Source of the DNA: Pseudomonas putida
GTDB taxonomy: Bacteria; Pseudomonadota; Gammaproteobacteria; Pseudomonadales; Pseudomonadaceae
Length of the DNA stretch: 64,000 bases
Reading direction: 5' to 3'
Assembly (NCBI RefSeq): GCF_028682395.1
Contig: NZ_JANHLC010000009.1
Location: 1 to 64,000 of the forward strand
The notes beneath the pieces were generated by a model that ran no database searches, had not been told where the DNA came from, and saw only the letters and a program-made list of their open reading frames with translations. How positions within the stretch are numbered: position 1 is the stretch's first letter; each line of letters starts with the position of its first letter. The position numbers and the translations under genes are program-made. Of the stretch, positions 7,992 to 15,641 are shown one piece after another.

Positions 7992-9521
7992 TCAATGCCC
8001 GGCCGCTGCCGGCCCGGCCTTGGCCGCAAAGGGCGGCTTGGCCAGCCATACCAATAGAATCAGCCCCATAAACACCCAACCCAGCAGCGTGAAGTAGTCC
8101 ACGGTCGACATCATATACGCCTGGCTGGTCAGCATATGATCGAGCTGAGCGTAGGCCGGATTACCCGCGCCCCCTAGATTCTTCAAGGCCTCGCGGGTCG
8201 CCGGCTCAAAGGTGCTGAGGTTTTCGCTCAGATACGCATGATGCTGGTCTGCACGCCGAATCCAGATCCAGGTCGTCAACGACGCGGCGAAACTACCGCC
8301 CAGGGTCCGCAGAAAAGTCGCCAGGCCCGAACCATCGGCGATCTGGTCCGGCGGCAGGTCCGACAACAGAATGCTCAGCGTCGGCATAAAGAACAGCGCC
8401 ACACCGATCCCCATGAACAGTTGGACCAGGGCGATATGCTGGAAGTCCACCTCGTTGGTGAACCCGGCCCGCATGAAGCAGCTCATCCCGATCGCCAGGA
8501 ACGCCAGCCCGGCCAGTACGCGCAAGTCGAATTTGTGCGCGTATTTACCGACGAAAGGCGACATCAACACCGGCAGGATACCGATCGGCGCCACCGCCAG
8601 CCCGGCCCAGGTGGCGGTATAACCCATCTGCGTCTGCAGCCATTGCGGCAGGATCAGGTTGATCCCGAAAAAGCCGGCATAGCCAAACACCAGCACCAGC
8701 GTACCAATGCGGAAATTGCGATGGGCGAACAAACGCAGATTGACGATGGGATGGCGATCGGTCATTTCCCAGATGATAAAGACCGCCAGCGCCACCGCCG
8801 AAATCAACGCCCCCACCACAATAAAGTTCGACTCGAACCAATCCAGGTCGTTGCCCTTATCCAGGACGATCTGCAAGGCACCGACGCCGATAATCAGCGT
8901 CAGCAGCCCCACATAATCAATGGGCTGCCGACTGGTGACCACAGGGCGTGCCCGCATCTGTTGGCGGACCACCCATACGGCGAACAGGCCAATGGGGATA
9001 TTGATAAAGAAGATCCAGGGCCAGCTATAGCTGTCGGTAATCCAGCCGCCCAGGATCGGCCCGGCAATCGGCGCGACCACCGTGACCATCGCCAGCAACG
9101 CCAAGGCCATCCCTCGCTTGGCCGGTGGATAGACGGCAATCAGGAGCGTCTGGGTCATCGGGTACAGAGGCCCGGCTACCAGCCCTTGTATCACGCGAAA
9201 GCCCACCAGCTCGGGCATCGAGGTGGCAATGCCACACAGGAACGAGGCCAGGACAAACAGGACCGTCGCCCAAAGGAACAGCTTCACCTCGCCAAAACGC
9301 CGGCTCAGCCAGCCGGTCAGCGGCAACGCAATAGCGTTGCTGACCGCAAACGAGGTAATGACCCAGGTGCCCTGTTCGGAGCTGACGCCCAGGTTGCCGG
9401 AAATAGTCGGCAAGGCGACGTTAGCAATCGTGGTGTCGAGCACCTGCATAAAGGTCGCCAGCGACAGGCCGATGGTGCACAACAACAGGCTGGGCGGTGT
9501 AAAAGACGCGTTCGAGCTCAT
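7992..9521 (-). CDS. emrB: DHA2-family drug:H+ antiporter, inner-membrane pump
   Basis: A 509-residue major facilitator protein of the 14-helix DHA2 class. The N-terminal motif LDTTIANVALPTIS in helix 1 and the loop GWLSRRFGEVKLF identify the EmrB/QacA group. It is the last gene of a four-gene minus-strand operon (regulator, outer-membrane lipoprotein, HlyD-type adaptor, pump) which together would form a tripartite exporter through both membranes. Substrates cannot be told from sequence; lipophilic toxins, uncouplers or fatty acids are typical for EmrAB pumps. Confidence 0.93.
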   Translation of the reverse strand: MSSNASFTPPSLLLCTIGLSLATFMQVLDTTIANVALPTISGNLGVSSEQGTWVITSFAVSNAIALPLTGWLSRRFGEVKLFLWATVLFVLASFLCGIATSMPELVGFRVIQGLVAGPLYPMTQTLLIAVYPPAKRGMALALLAMVTVVAPIAGPILGGWITDSYSWPWIFFINIPIGLFAVWVVRQQMRARPVVTSRQPIDYVGLLTLIIGVGALQIVLDKGNDLDWFESNFIVVGALISAVALAVFIIWEMTDRHPIVNLRLFAHRNFRIGTLVLVFGYAGFFGINLILPQWLQTQMGYTATWAGLAVAPIGILPVLMSPFVGKYAHKFDLRVLAGLAFLAIGMSCFMRAGFTNEVDFQHIALVQLFMGIGVALFFMPTLSILLSDLPPDQIADGSGLATFLRTLGGSFAASLTTWIWIRRADQHHAYLSENLSTFEPATREALKNLGGAGNPAYAQLDHMLTSQAYMMSTVDYFTLLGWVFMGLILLVWLAKPPFAAKAGPAAAGH

Positions 9522-9581
9522 CGCGAATCCTTTGGAACATAGCAGACGCGCCCAGACGGGCGCGACGGGTGGATCGACGAA

Positions 9582-10784
9582 TCAGCGCTGAACCGTCTTA
9601 GCGGCCGCGGCGCTATTGGCATGGACCAGTTGCTCGATCAAGGCATCCGCATCAGCCAGTTGCCGCTCGTAGACGCTGGTGGTGAACGAGGCTTTCTGCG
9701 GCGGTTGCTGGGCCAGTACCGGGCCGGACTGGTCGTGCAGATTGACCTCGACCAGCGTCGACAGGCCAATGCGCAATGGGTGCTGCGCCAACTCTTCGGC
9801 ATTGATATGGATACGCACCGGTACCCGCTGGACAATCTTGATCCAGTTGCCAGTGGCGTTCTGCGCCGGCAGCAGTGCAAAGGCGCTACCGGTCCCGGCG
9901 CCAAGGCTATCGACCGTGCCACTGAACTTGACCGAGCTGCCATAGAGGTCGGTCTCGATGTCCACCGGCTGGCCGATACGCATCTGCCGCAGCTGGGTTT
10001 CCTTGAAGTTGGCGTCAATCCACAACTGGTTCAAGGGGATCACCGCCATCAACGCCGTCCCCGGCTGCACACGCTGCCCCAGTTGGACGGTGCGCTTGGC
10101 CACATAACCGGTCACGGGCGCGATCAGGGTCGTGCGCGCATGGGCCAGGTAAGCCTGACGCAATTGCGCCGCCGCAGCCTGGACCTCAGGGTGGGAGGAC
10201 ACCACCGTATCGTCGACCAGCGCACTGCTGCTGGCGAGCTGCTGCTGGGCGCTGTTCAGCGCGCTCTGGGCGGAAGCCAGGTCATCGCGCGCATGGGACA
10301 GCTCTTCCTGGGAAATCGCCCCGCCCGCCGCCAGATTTCTACGACGACTGAAATTCTCCTGGGCCTTCTGCACTTCAGCCTTCTGCGCCGCAACCTGCGC
10401 CTTCATGCCATCGACATTGCTGTACAGGCCACGGACCTGGCGCACGGTGCGCGCCAGATTGGCCTCGGCGCTTTGCAGGCCGACCTCGGCATCGCTTGGG
10501 TCGAAGTTCAGCAGGACCTGGCCTTCATGCACCAGATCACCATCATCGGCGCCGATGCTGACCACGGTGCCGGTGGTCAGCGGGGTGATTTCCACCACGT
10601 TGCCATTGACGTAGGCGTCATCGGTGCTTTCGCTCCAGCGCCCATAGAGTTCGTGCCAGGCCCAGACACCCAGGCCACCGACAATCACCAGCACAGCCAG
10701 GATCGTCAGCCAGGTTTTGCGCTTGCGCGAGTGGCTTGCCTCTTGGGCCGAAGGAGCGTTGGAGTTTGTATCGGCAATGGCCAT
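9582..10784 (-). CDS. emrA: EmrA/HlyD-type membrane fusion protein
   Basis: A 400-residue periplasmic adaptor anchored by one N-terminal helix (residues about 25-45, TWLTILAVLVIVGGLGVWAW). A lipoyl/barrel-sandwich half follows (DAYVNGNVVEITPLTTG), then a coiled-coil hairpin (about 100-200, rich in Ala/Gln/Glu) and the second lipoyl half ARTTLIAPVTGYVAKR. It links the EmrB-like pump to the outer-membrane channel gene 15 bases upstream. Confidence 0.94.
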   Translation of the reverse strand: MAIADTNSNAPSAQEASHSRKRKTWLTILAVLVIVGGLGVWAWHELYGRWSESTDDAYVNGNVVEITPLTTGTVVSIGADDGDLVHEGQVLLNFDPSDAEVGLQSAEANLARTVRQVRGLYSNVDGMKAQVAAQKAEVQKAQENFSRRRNLAAGGAISQEELSHARDDLASAQSALNSAQQQLASSSALVDDTVVSSHPEVQAAAAQLRQAYLAHARTTLIAPVTGYVAKRTVQLGQRVQPGTALMAVIPLNQLWIDANFKETQLRQMRIGQPVDIETDLYGSSVKFSGTVDSLGAGTGSAFALLPAQNATGNWIKIVQRVPVRIHINAEELAQHPLRIGLSTLVEVNLHDQSGPVLAQQPPQKASFTTSVYERQLADADALIEQLVHANSAAAAKTVQR

Positions 10785-10799
10785 GACAAATACCTTGAA

Positions 10800-12269
10800 T
10801 TATTCAGCCTGCGCAGCTGGGGTGGAAGGAGTGGCAGCCAGTTGGTCAGCGTTGAAACCGCCGCCCAGGGCCTGCATCAGTTGGATGGACAAGTCGATCT
10901 GCTCGGCATTCAAGCTGGCCAATTGGCGCTGGGACTGCAGCAGTTGCTGCTCGATGCTCAGCACATCCAGGTAGTTGCCGATGCCCGAACCGAAGCGCTG
11001 GACCACGGTGTCGTAGGAAGCCTGGGCAATATCGGTAGCACGCTGCTTGGCCACAATCTGCCGCCCCACGGCGCGCAGTTGGTCAAGGGTGTCACTGACA
11101 TCGCCCAGGGCCTGGATCAGGCGCTTGTTGTACTGCGCGACGGCAAGATCGTAATCGGCATCCTTGGCATCGAGACCGGCACGCAAGCGACCGCCATCGA
11201 AGATCGGCAGGGAAATCGTCGGTGCAATATTGAAAAAGCGACTGGGCGCGCCAAACAGCGCATCGCCGAGCAATGCCTGGGTGCCCGCCGCCGCGCTCAG
11301 ATTGAGATTGGGGTAGAAGCGGGTCTTGCTGGCCGCAATATCCTTGCTCGCCGCCTCCACCCGCCAGCGTGCCGCCACCAGGTCAGGACGCCGCCCCAGC
11401 AACTCGGCCGGCAGGCTCGATGGCAAGGCCACGGCACCTGGCTGGAGCACTTTGGGGCGGGCAATTTCGTTACCCCGATCCGGCCCCTTGCCCAACAGAA
11501 CAGCCATGGCGACCTTGGCGCTCTGCAGCTTTTTCTCGGCGTTGATCAGCTGCTCTTCGGAGCTGGCGGCCAGGCTTTCGGTCTGCTGGAACTGATAATC
11601 GCTGTCGATCCCGGAATCGAGCCGACGACGCCCCAGGTCCAGCATCTGACGAGTGCGCTTGAGGTCATCATGGGCCAGGTCATAGACAATATGCGCCTGC
11701 CCCAGGTTGCTATAGGCACGCGCCACATCGACCGCAAGGGTCAACTGCGCCGCCTGGCGGTCGACCTCCGCCGCCCGGGCCTGGCCCAGCGCCGCTTCCC
11801 AGGCATCGCGTTGGCCACCCCAGAGGTCGAAGGTGTAGCTGAAGTCCACACCCAGGCTACGCACAGTGCTGTAGGTGCCCCCTGCTCCGCTCGGATCCTG
11901 GTCGCGCGCCAGACGCGAACGGCTGACACTGCCACTGGCATCCAACTCCGGCATGCGCGCGGCATCGGCCGCCAGTGCGGCGGCACTGGCCTGGTGCGCC
12001 CGCGCACTGGCGATCTGCATATCGGGGCTGTCACGCAGGGCTTCACGAATCAGGCCGTCCAGTTGTGGGTCGCCCAGGCTCTTCCACCAATCGCTTTGCG
12101 GCCAGGCCGCCGGCGACAGGGTCACGCCCTTGAGCGACTGCTCGACCTTGAGGTCACGGGCCTCAAGGCTGACGCCCTCGGTATCCAGGCCGTGGTAACT
12201 GGCACAACCGGCCATGACCATGGCCAGAAACACCAGGCTCACACCACTACGCAAGGTTTTGTTGCTCAT
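10800..12269 (-). CDS. NodT-family outer-membrane efflux lipoprotein
   Basis: A 489-residue TolC/OprM-like channel. The lipobox MAGC ends at residue 22, so it should be lipid-anchored in the outer membrane; two OEP repeats follow, with alternating coiled-coil and beta segments. It overlaps the marR stop by four bases (ATGA), showing translational coupling, and precedes the adaptor and pump. It provides the exit duct of the EmrAB-type system. Confidence 0.94.
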   Translation of the reverse strand: MSNKTLRSGVSLVFLAMVMAGCASYHGLDTEGVSLEARDLKVEQSLKGVTLSPAAWPQSDWWKSLGDPQLDGLIREALRDSPDMQIASARAHQASAAALAADAARMPELDASGSVSRSRLARDQDPSGAGGTYSTVRSLGVDFSYTFDLWGGQRDAWEAALGQARAAEVDRQAAQLTLAVDVARAYSNLGQAHIVYDLAHDDLKRTRQMLDLGRRRLDSGIDSDYQFQQTESLAASSEEQLINAEKKLQSAKVAMAVLLGKGPDRGNEIARPKVLQPGAVALPSSLPAELLGRRPDLVAARWRVEAASKDIAASKTRFYPNLNLSAAAGTQALLGDALFGAPSRFFNIAPTISLPIFDGGRLRAGLDAKDADYDLAVAQYNKRLIQALGDVSDTLDQLRAVGRQIVAKQRATDIAQASYDTVVQRFGSGIGNYLDVLSIEQQLLQSQRQLASLNAEQIDLSIQLMQALGGGFNADQLAATPSTPAAQAE

Positions 12270-12739
12270 TTATCACCTACCCGCAGCACCGTGATGGGGT
12301 CACCGGCCGCCAGCAATATTTTCTTGAGGATCTGTTCCAGGCTGCTCAGCTCTTGCGCCGAAATGGCGCGAGTCAGCTCATTCATGGCGTCGGCGCCAAT
12401 CTGCGGCAGCAGGTCGGCGAGCTTCTGTCCGGCCTCGGTCAGGACCAGACGAACCTGGCGCCGGTCAGCTTCATTGCGCTGGCGAGCAAGCAAATCCTTT
12501 TGTTCGAGGCGGTCGAGCATGCGCGTCATCGAACCGCTGTCCAGGGACAGGTGCCGGCAAAGCTCGGCGGGCGTGTCCACGCCGAACTGGGCCATGATGA
12601 TCAGCACCTTGAACTGCGCCGCCGTCACACCATAGGGCTCCATCCGGACATCGATAATCCGGTCCTTGAGCAGTGCAGCACGCCCCAGCAGCAGACCCAG
12701 GGCGCAGGTGTGGAATGTCTCAGGAGTGAAATGCTTCAT
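12266..12739 (-). CDS. MarR-family repressor of the efflux operon
   Basis: A 157-residue MarR protein with the winged helix-turn-helix between about 45 and 105: AAQFKVLIIMAQ, the recognition region LSLDSGSMTRMLDRLEQKDL and the wing RQRNEADRRQVRLVLTEAG. First gene of the operon; the ATG at 12739 follows CAGGAG. MarR repressors usually bind near-palindromes over their own promoter and release on binding phenolics; the double palindrome just upstream (12757-12798) is the obvious operator. Confidence 0.95.
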   Translation of the reverse strand: MKHFTPETFHTCALGLLLGRAALLKDRIIDVRMEPYGVTAAQFKVLIIMAQFGVDTPAELCRHLSLDSGSMTRMLDRLEQKDLLARQRNEADRRQVRLVLTEAGQKLADLLPQIGADAMNELTRAISAQELSSLEQILKKILLAAGDPITVLRVGDK

Positions 12740-12756
12740 CAGGCCACCAAAGAAAA

Positions 12757-12798
12757 GCTGCCTAGGCAGATATTTCGAAATATTACTGCCTAGGCAGC
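12757..12798 (-). promoter_or_regulatory. Double palindromic operator upstream of marR
   Basis: Two identical perfect palindromes CTGCCTAGGCAG (12758-12769 and 12786-12797) flank a third palindrome ATATTTCGAAATAT (12770-12783). Their centres are 28 bp apart, close to 2.7 helical turns. The cluster starts 18 bases upstream of the marR start codon. A MarR dimer on each outer site is the natural inference. Confidence 0.8.
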
Positions 12799-12908
12799 CA
12801 ATATCAAAGCATTAATTAGCAAGCTTTGTATTTAGCCGACTACCAACCGGGCACGAGAACAGGCTGAAGCCCGCTCACTCACGATCCTCTGCGCCATAAA
12901 ACGCACGA

Positions 12909-12936
12909 AAGATCGCGAGCAGGCTCGCTACAGGCA
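12909..12936. repeat. REP-like palindrome
   Basis: Contains GATCGCGAGCAGGCTCGCTA, the imperfect GCGAGC/GCTCGC hairpin typical of Pseudomonas REP elements, in the gap between the MarR operon promoter and miaE. The rest of that 155-base gap shows nothing else. Confidence 0.55.
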
Positions 12937-12952
12937 GGTACTGAGGGGGGGA

Positions 12953-13558
12953 TTAGCTGAAAGCGGGCACGCCGCTGTGGAAGCGGAACTCGATATCCGG
13001 CGATTCGATCAGTTCGCGCTCTGCCTCTCGGACTCGCACGACCGCCTGGTCGACATCCTTGGCCTCGCCATACTGGTATGCCAGCTTGAGGTAACCCTGG
13101 TAATGCCGCGCCTCGCTCTTGAGCAGGCCGAAGTAGAACTTGCCCAGCTCTTCATCCAGATGGGGCACCAGGGCTTCGAAGCGCTCGCAGCTGCGCGCTT
13201 CGATAAAGGCGCCGACCACCAGCGTATCGACCAACTTCACCGGCTCGTGATTACGCACCGCCTTGCGCAGGCCGGATGCATAACGGCCGGCGGACAACTG
13301 CCGCAGCTCGATCTTGCGCCGCTTCATCAGGCGCATCACCTGCTCGTGATGCACCAACTCCTCACGGGCCAGACGCGACATCATGCTGATCAGATCCACA
13401 TGGGAGTGATACTTGGCAATCAGGCTCAAGGCAGTACTCGCGGCCTTGAACTCGCAATTCTTGTGGTCGATCAGCAGGGTTTCCTGGTCGGCCAGCGCCG
13501 CGGCGACCCAAGCGTCAGGCGTACGGCAGCCGAGAAAAGCATGGATGTGCGACATCAT
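12953..13558 (-). CDS. miaE: tRNA-(ms2io6A37) hydroxylase
   Basis: MiaE is a ferritin-like di-iron monooxygenase that hydroxylates the isopentenyl side chain of ms2i6A at position 37 of tRNAs reading U-starting codons. The iron ligands are visible as EELVHHEQ and SEARHYQGY, with Glu residues in QETLLIDH and EARSCERFE. I chose the ATG at 13558 (201 residues) because AGGTGG lies 6 bases before it and the protein begins MMSHIHAFLGC; a frame open to 13642 would add 28 unlikely residues. Confidence 0.92.
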   Translation of the reverse strand: MMSHIHAFLGCRTPDAWVAAALADQETLLIDHKNCEFKAASTALSLIAKYHSHVDLISMMSRLAREELVHHEQVMRLMKRRKIELRQLSAGRYASGLRKAVRNHEPVKLVDTLVVGAFIEARSCERFEALVPHLDEELGKFYFGLLKSEARHYQGYLKLAYQYGEAKDVDQAVVRVREAERELIESPDIEFRFHSGVPAFS

Positions 13559-13692
13559 CGCCGGCCACCTGCGGCTTGAGGGGCAAGGATTGTGAACAAC
13601 GGAATCGAGGACATGAGCTTCACGAGAACGGACGTCGGGCAACGCGGGGCGCCGATTATACCGGCCCGGACACGGAGCACCAGCGGCGGGGC

Positions 13693-13735
13693 TTGATATG
13701 CATCAAGACCCGAATGACAAGACTGCAACTATAGT
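13693..13735 (+). promoter_or_regulatory. Anr (FNR-type) box and promoter of the universal stress gene
   Basis: A perfect TTGAT-ATGC-ATCAA box (13693-13706) is followed by TATAGT (13730-13735). A transcript starting near 13742 would put the box centre about 42 bases upstream, the class II activation position. Oxygen-limited induction of the downstream gene is inferred. Confidence 0.8.
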
Positions 13736-13777
13736 GGTCTAACCTCGTCTTTTATGACCTTTATGGAGATTCTGATC

Positions 13778-14641
13778 ATGCAAGCCATCCGCAGTATTCT
13801 GGTGGTCATCGAGCCCGAGCACATGGAAAGCCTCGCGCTCAAACGGGCCAAGCTGATCGCCGGCGTAACCCAGGCGCACCTGCACCTGCTGATCTGCGAT
13901 AAAAAGCATGAACACTCCGCCCTGCTCAGCGTGCTCAAGAGCGCGCTGCTAAGCGAAGGTTACAGCGTCACCACCGAACAGGCCTGGAACCAGACGCTAC
14001 ACGAAACCATTATCGACGTGCAGCAGGCCGAAGGCTGCGGCCTGGTGATCAAACAGCACTACGAAGACAACCCACTGAAAAAGCTCGTGCTCACCCCTGC
14101 CGACTGGAAACTGCTGCGCTACTGCCCGACGCCCGTCCTGTTGGTCAAGACCGCCAAGCCCTGGACCGGCGGCGTCATCCTGGCGGCCGTGGATGTCGGC
14201 AATAGCGACGCCGAGCACCGCGTGCTGCACAACTGCATCGTCGACCACGGCTTCGACATTGCCAGCCTGGCCCGTGCAGAACTGCACGTGATCACCGCCC
14301 ATCCGTCACCAATGCTGTCGGCCGCCGACCCGATTTTTCAGCTCAAGGAAACCATCGAGGCGCGCTATCGCGAACAATGCACAGCGTTCCAGGCCGAGTT
14401 CGATATCGACGATGAACACCTGCATATCGAGGAAGGTCCGGCAGATGTGCTGATCCCGCATATGGCCCACAAGCTGCAAGCCGTGGTGACCGTGATCGGC
14501 ACCGTCGCCCGTACCGGCATCACCGGCGCACTGATTGGCAATACTGCCGAAGTGGTGCTCGACGCCCTGGAAAGCGATGTATTGGTACTCAAGCCCGCCG
14601 ATATCATGGGCCATCTGGAGGAGCTGGTGAGCCAGCACTGA
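13778..14641 (+). CDS. Tandem universal stress protein (UspA family, two domains)
   Basis: A 287-residue protein with two Usp folds in tandem: the first begins at residue 1 (MQAIRSILVVIEPEHMESLAL), the second near 145 (GGVILAAVDVG), ending in the ATP-loop-like GTVARTGITGALIGNTAEVVL. The start at 13778 is preferred over an ATG 24 bases earlier because GGAG sits 9 bases before it. The perfect Anr box upstream suggests a role in anaerobic or energy-stress survival, as known for Anr-controlled Usp proteins in Pseudomonas. Confidence 0.93.
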   Translation: MQAIRSILVVIEPEHMESLALKRAKLIAGVTQAHLHLLICDKKHEHSALLSVLKSALLSEGYSVTTEQAWNQTLHETIIDVQQAEGCGLVIKQHYEDNPLKKLVLTPADWKLLRYCPTPVLLVKTAKPWTGGVILAAVDVGNSDAEHRVLHNCIVDHGFDIASLARAELHVITAHPSPMLSAADPIFQLKETIEARYREQCTAFQAEFDIDDEHLHIEEGPADVLIPHMAHKLQAVVTVIGTVARTGITGALIGNTAEVVLDALESDVLVLKPADIMGHLEELVSQH

Positions 14642-14667
14642 ATACAGGCTTAACAGCCGCCGCCCTG

Positions 14668-14710
14668 CTTGGCGCTCGCGAACGTCCTACACAGGACGAC
14701 GGGCGCCAAG
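14668..14710. repeat. Nested inverted repeat between convergent genes
   Basis: Outer arms CTTGGCGC (14668-14675) and GCGCCAAG (14703-14710) enclose inner arms CGTCCT (14683-14688) and AGGACG (14693-14698). It lies between the ends of the universal stress gene and the DUF1289 gene, so it may act as a two-way terminator although no T-run follows. Confidence 0.65.
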
Positions 14711-14730
14711 CACTCGGCCCCAGCCCCGCA

Positions 14731-14760
14731 ACAGCTACAGCTACAGCTACAGCTACAGCA
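14731..14760. repeat. Tandem hexamer repeat (ACAGCT)x4 plus a variant copy
   Basis: Five consecutive 6-base units, the last being ACAGCA. The array spans the stop codon of the minus-strand DUF1289 gene (14753-14755). Short perfect tandem repeats of this type are prone to copy-number change. Confidence 0.9.
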
Positions 14761-15235
14761 TGCCCTGGCCGCCCAGCGCATCCCTGAGGAAGCCTGGCGC
14801 GATATAGCGCTGGTAATGTGCCTCGGAGAGCAGGAAGAACTCCCGATCGATGGCATCGCGCAAATCCGGCAATGCCCATTCGCGAAACTCCGGCAGCAGG
14901 ACCATCCCGTAGGCGTCCAACTGGCTGATGACCCGGGCACCGCGTGCAATCAACTGATAGGCCCAGCAATACGCGGACTGATGGGGCACGAAGCGGATCT
15001 TGCGCGCCTCAAGCTGCTGGCGCAGTCGAACGGCGTCGAATACTTCCAGCTTGGCCACCATCACCTGCACCAGCAGTTGCTCCAGGCGCATCCAGACCGC
15101 CCGCTTTTCTTCTTCGTTGTAGCCATTCCAATGAATCACTTCATGGTGGAAACGCTTGCAACCACGGCACACCAGATCACCGTAAACAGTGGAGCAAAGG
15201 CCGATGCAGGGGGTCTTGATGGTCTGATTGGGCAT
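14753..15235 (-). CDS. DUF1289 domain protein
   Basis: A 160-residue protein whose N-terminal 60 residues are the DUF1289 module: PCIGLCSTVYGDLVCRGCKR has the conserved CxxxC...CxxC cysteines, probably metal-binding, followed by EVIHWNGYNEEEKRAVW. The C-terminal 100 residues are not assigned. Function of the family is unknown. The ATG at 15235 is preferred to a TTG 12 bases upstream. The gene's stop codon lies inside a hexamer repeat array, so the C-terminal residues are partly repeat-encoded. Confidence 0.9.
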   Translation of the reverse strand: MPNQTIKTPCIGLCSTVYGDLVCRGCKRFHHEVIHWNGYNEEEKRAVWMRLEQLLVQVMVAKLEVFDAVRLRQQLEARKIRFVPHQSAYCWAYQLIARGARVISQLDAYGMVLLPEFREWALPDLRDAIDREFFLLSEAHYQRYIAPGFLRDALGGQGML

Positions 15236-15322
15236 GGGGATCAACAACGTACAGAGGCGAAACAGGCCCGCATGTTAGCCCTTTGTCTAACAAGGGTCAC
15301 CCCTGAACCTGTAGGGCTTACC

Positions 15323-15351
15323 TTACCTTTATCAAAGTTTTGCCGTAGAAT
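15323..15351 (+). promoter_or_regulatory. Candidate acnB promoter
   Basis: TTACCT (15323-15328) and TAGAAT (15346-15351) are separated by 17 bases. If used, the acnB transcript would carry a leader of about 285 nt that contains the nested inverted repeats at 15384-15520. The -35 match is weak. Confidence 0.4.
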
Positions 15352-15383
15352 CGGCCTGCCTTTTTAGGCGCCAATGTCCGTTG

Positions 15384-15520
15384 GAAGCTGTTTTCAAAGC
15401 GTCACGAGCACAGTTAATCCTAAAGAACGGCGTTGGCGCTGGTCGCATCCTCCCCGGAAGCTCCCGCGCCAACCCTCATCAGCTCCCGTTCTGCAGGCGT
15501 AAAACTTTGAAAACAGCTTC
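15384..15520. repeat. Nested inverted-repeat structure in the acnB leader
   Basis: Three concentric pairs: 16-bp perfect arms GAAGCTGTTTTCAAAG (15384-15399) and CTTTGAAAACAGCTTC (15505-15520); AGAACGG (15424-15430) with CCGTTCT (15486-15492); and GTTGGCGC (15432-15439) with GCGCCAAC (15466-15473). All three can pair at once in one 137-nt stem. It is the main content of the 394-base gap before acnB. Confidence 0.85.
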
Positions 15521-15641
15521 TGTTGGAAATCTCCGAAACTCTGGCTAAGCGGCTCATAAAGCCCCGCAGCGCATGAGAGCTGAGCATTTCTGGATGAGCG
15601 TCCCGGACACCCATTTGGGACCACTGATGAGGGTAATAACT

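Noticed and set aside
9621..12635. A 1004-codon open frame on the plus strand across the efflux operon
   Set aside because: It is antisense to emrA, the outer-membrane lipoprotein and marR, all of which have clear motifs; its protein is rich in His/Gln/Arg, typical of a frame shadow in GC-rich DNA.
14731..14760. Hexamer array considered as a CRISPR-like repeat
   Set aside because: Units are contiguous with no spacers and only 6 bases long; it is a microsatellite.
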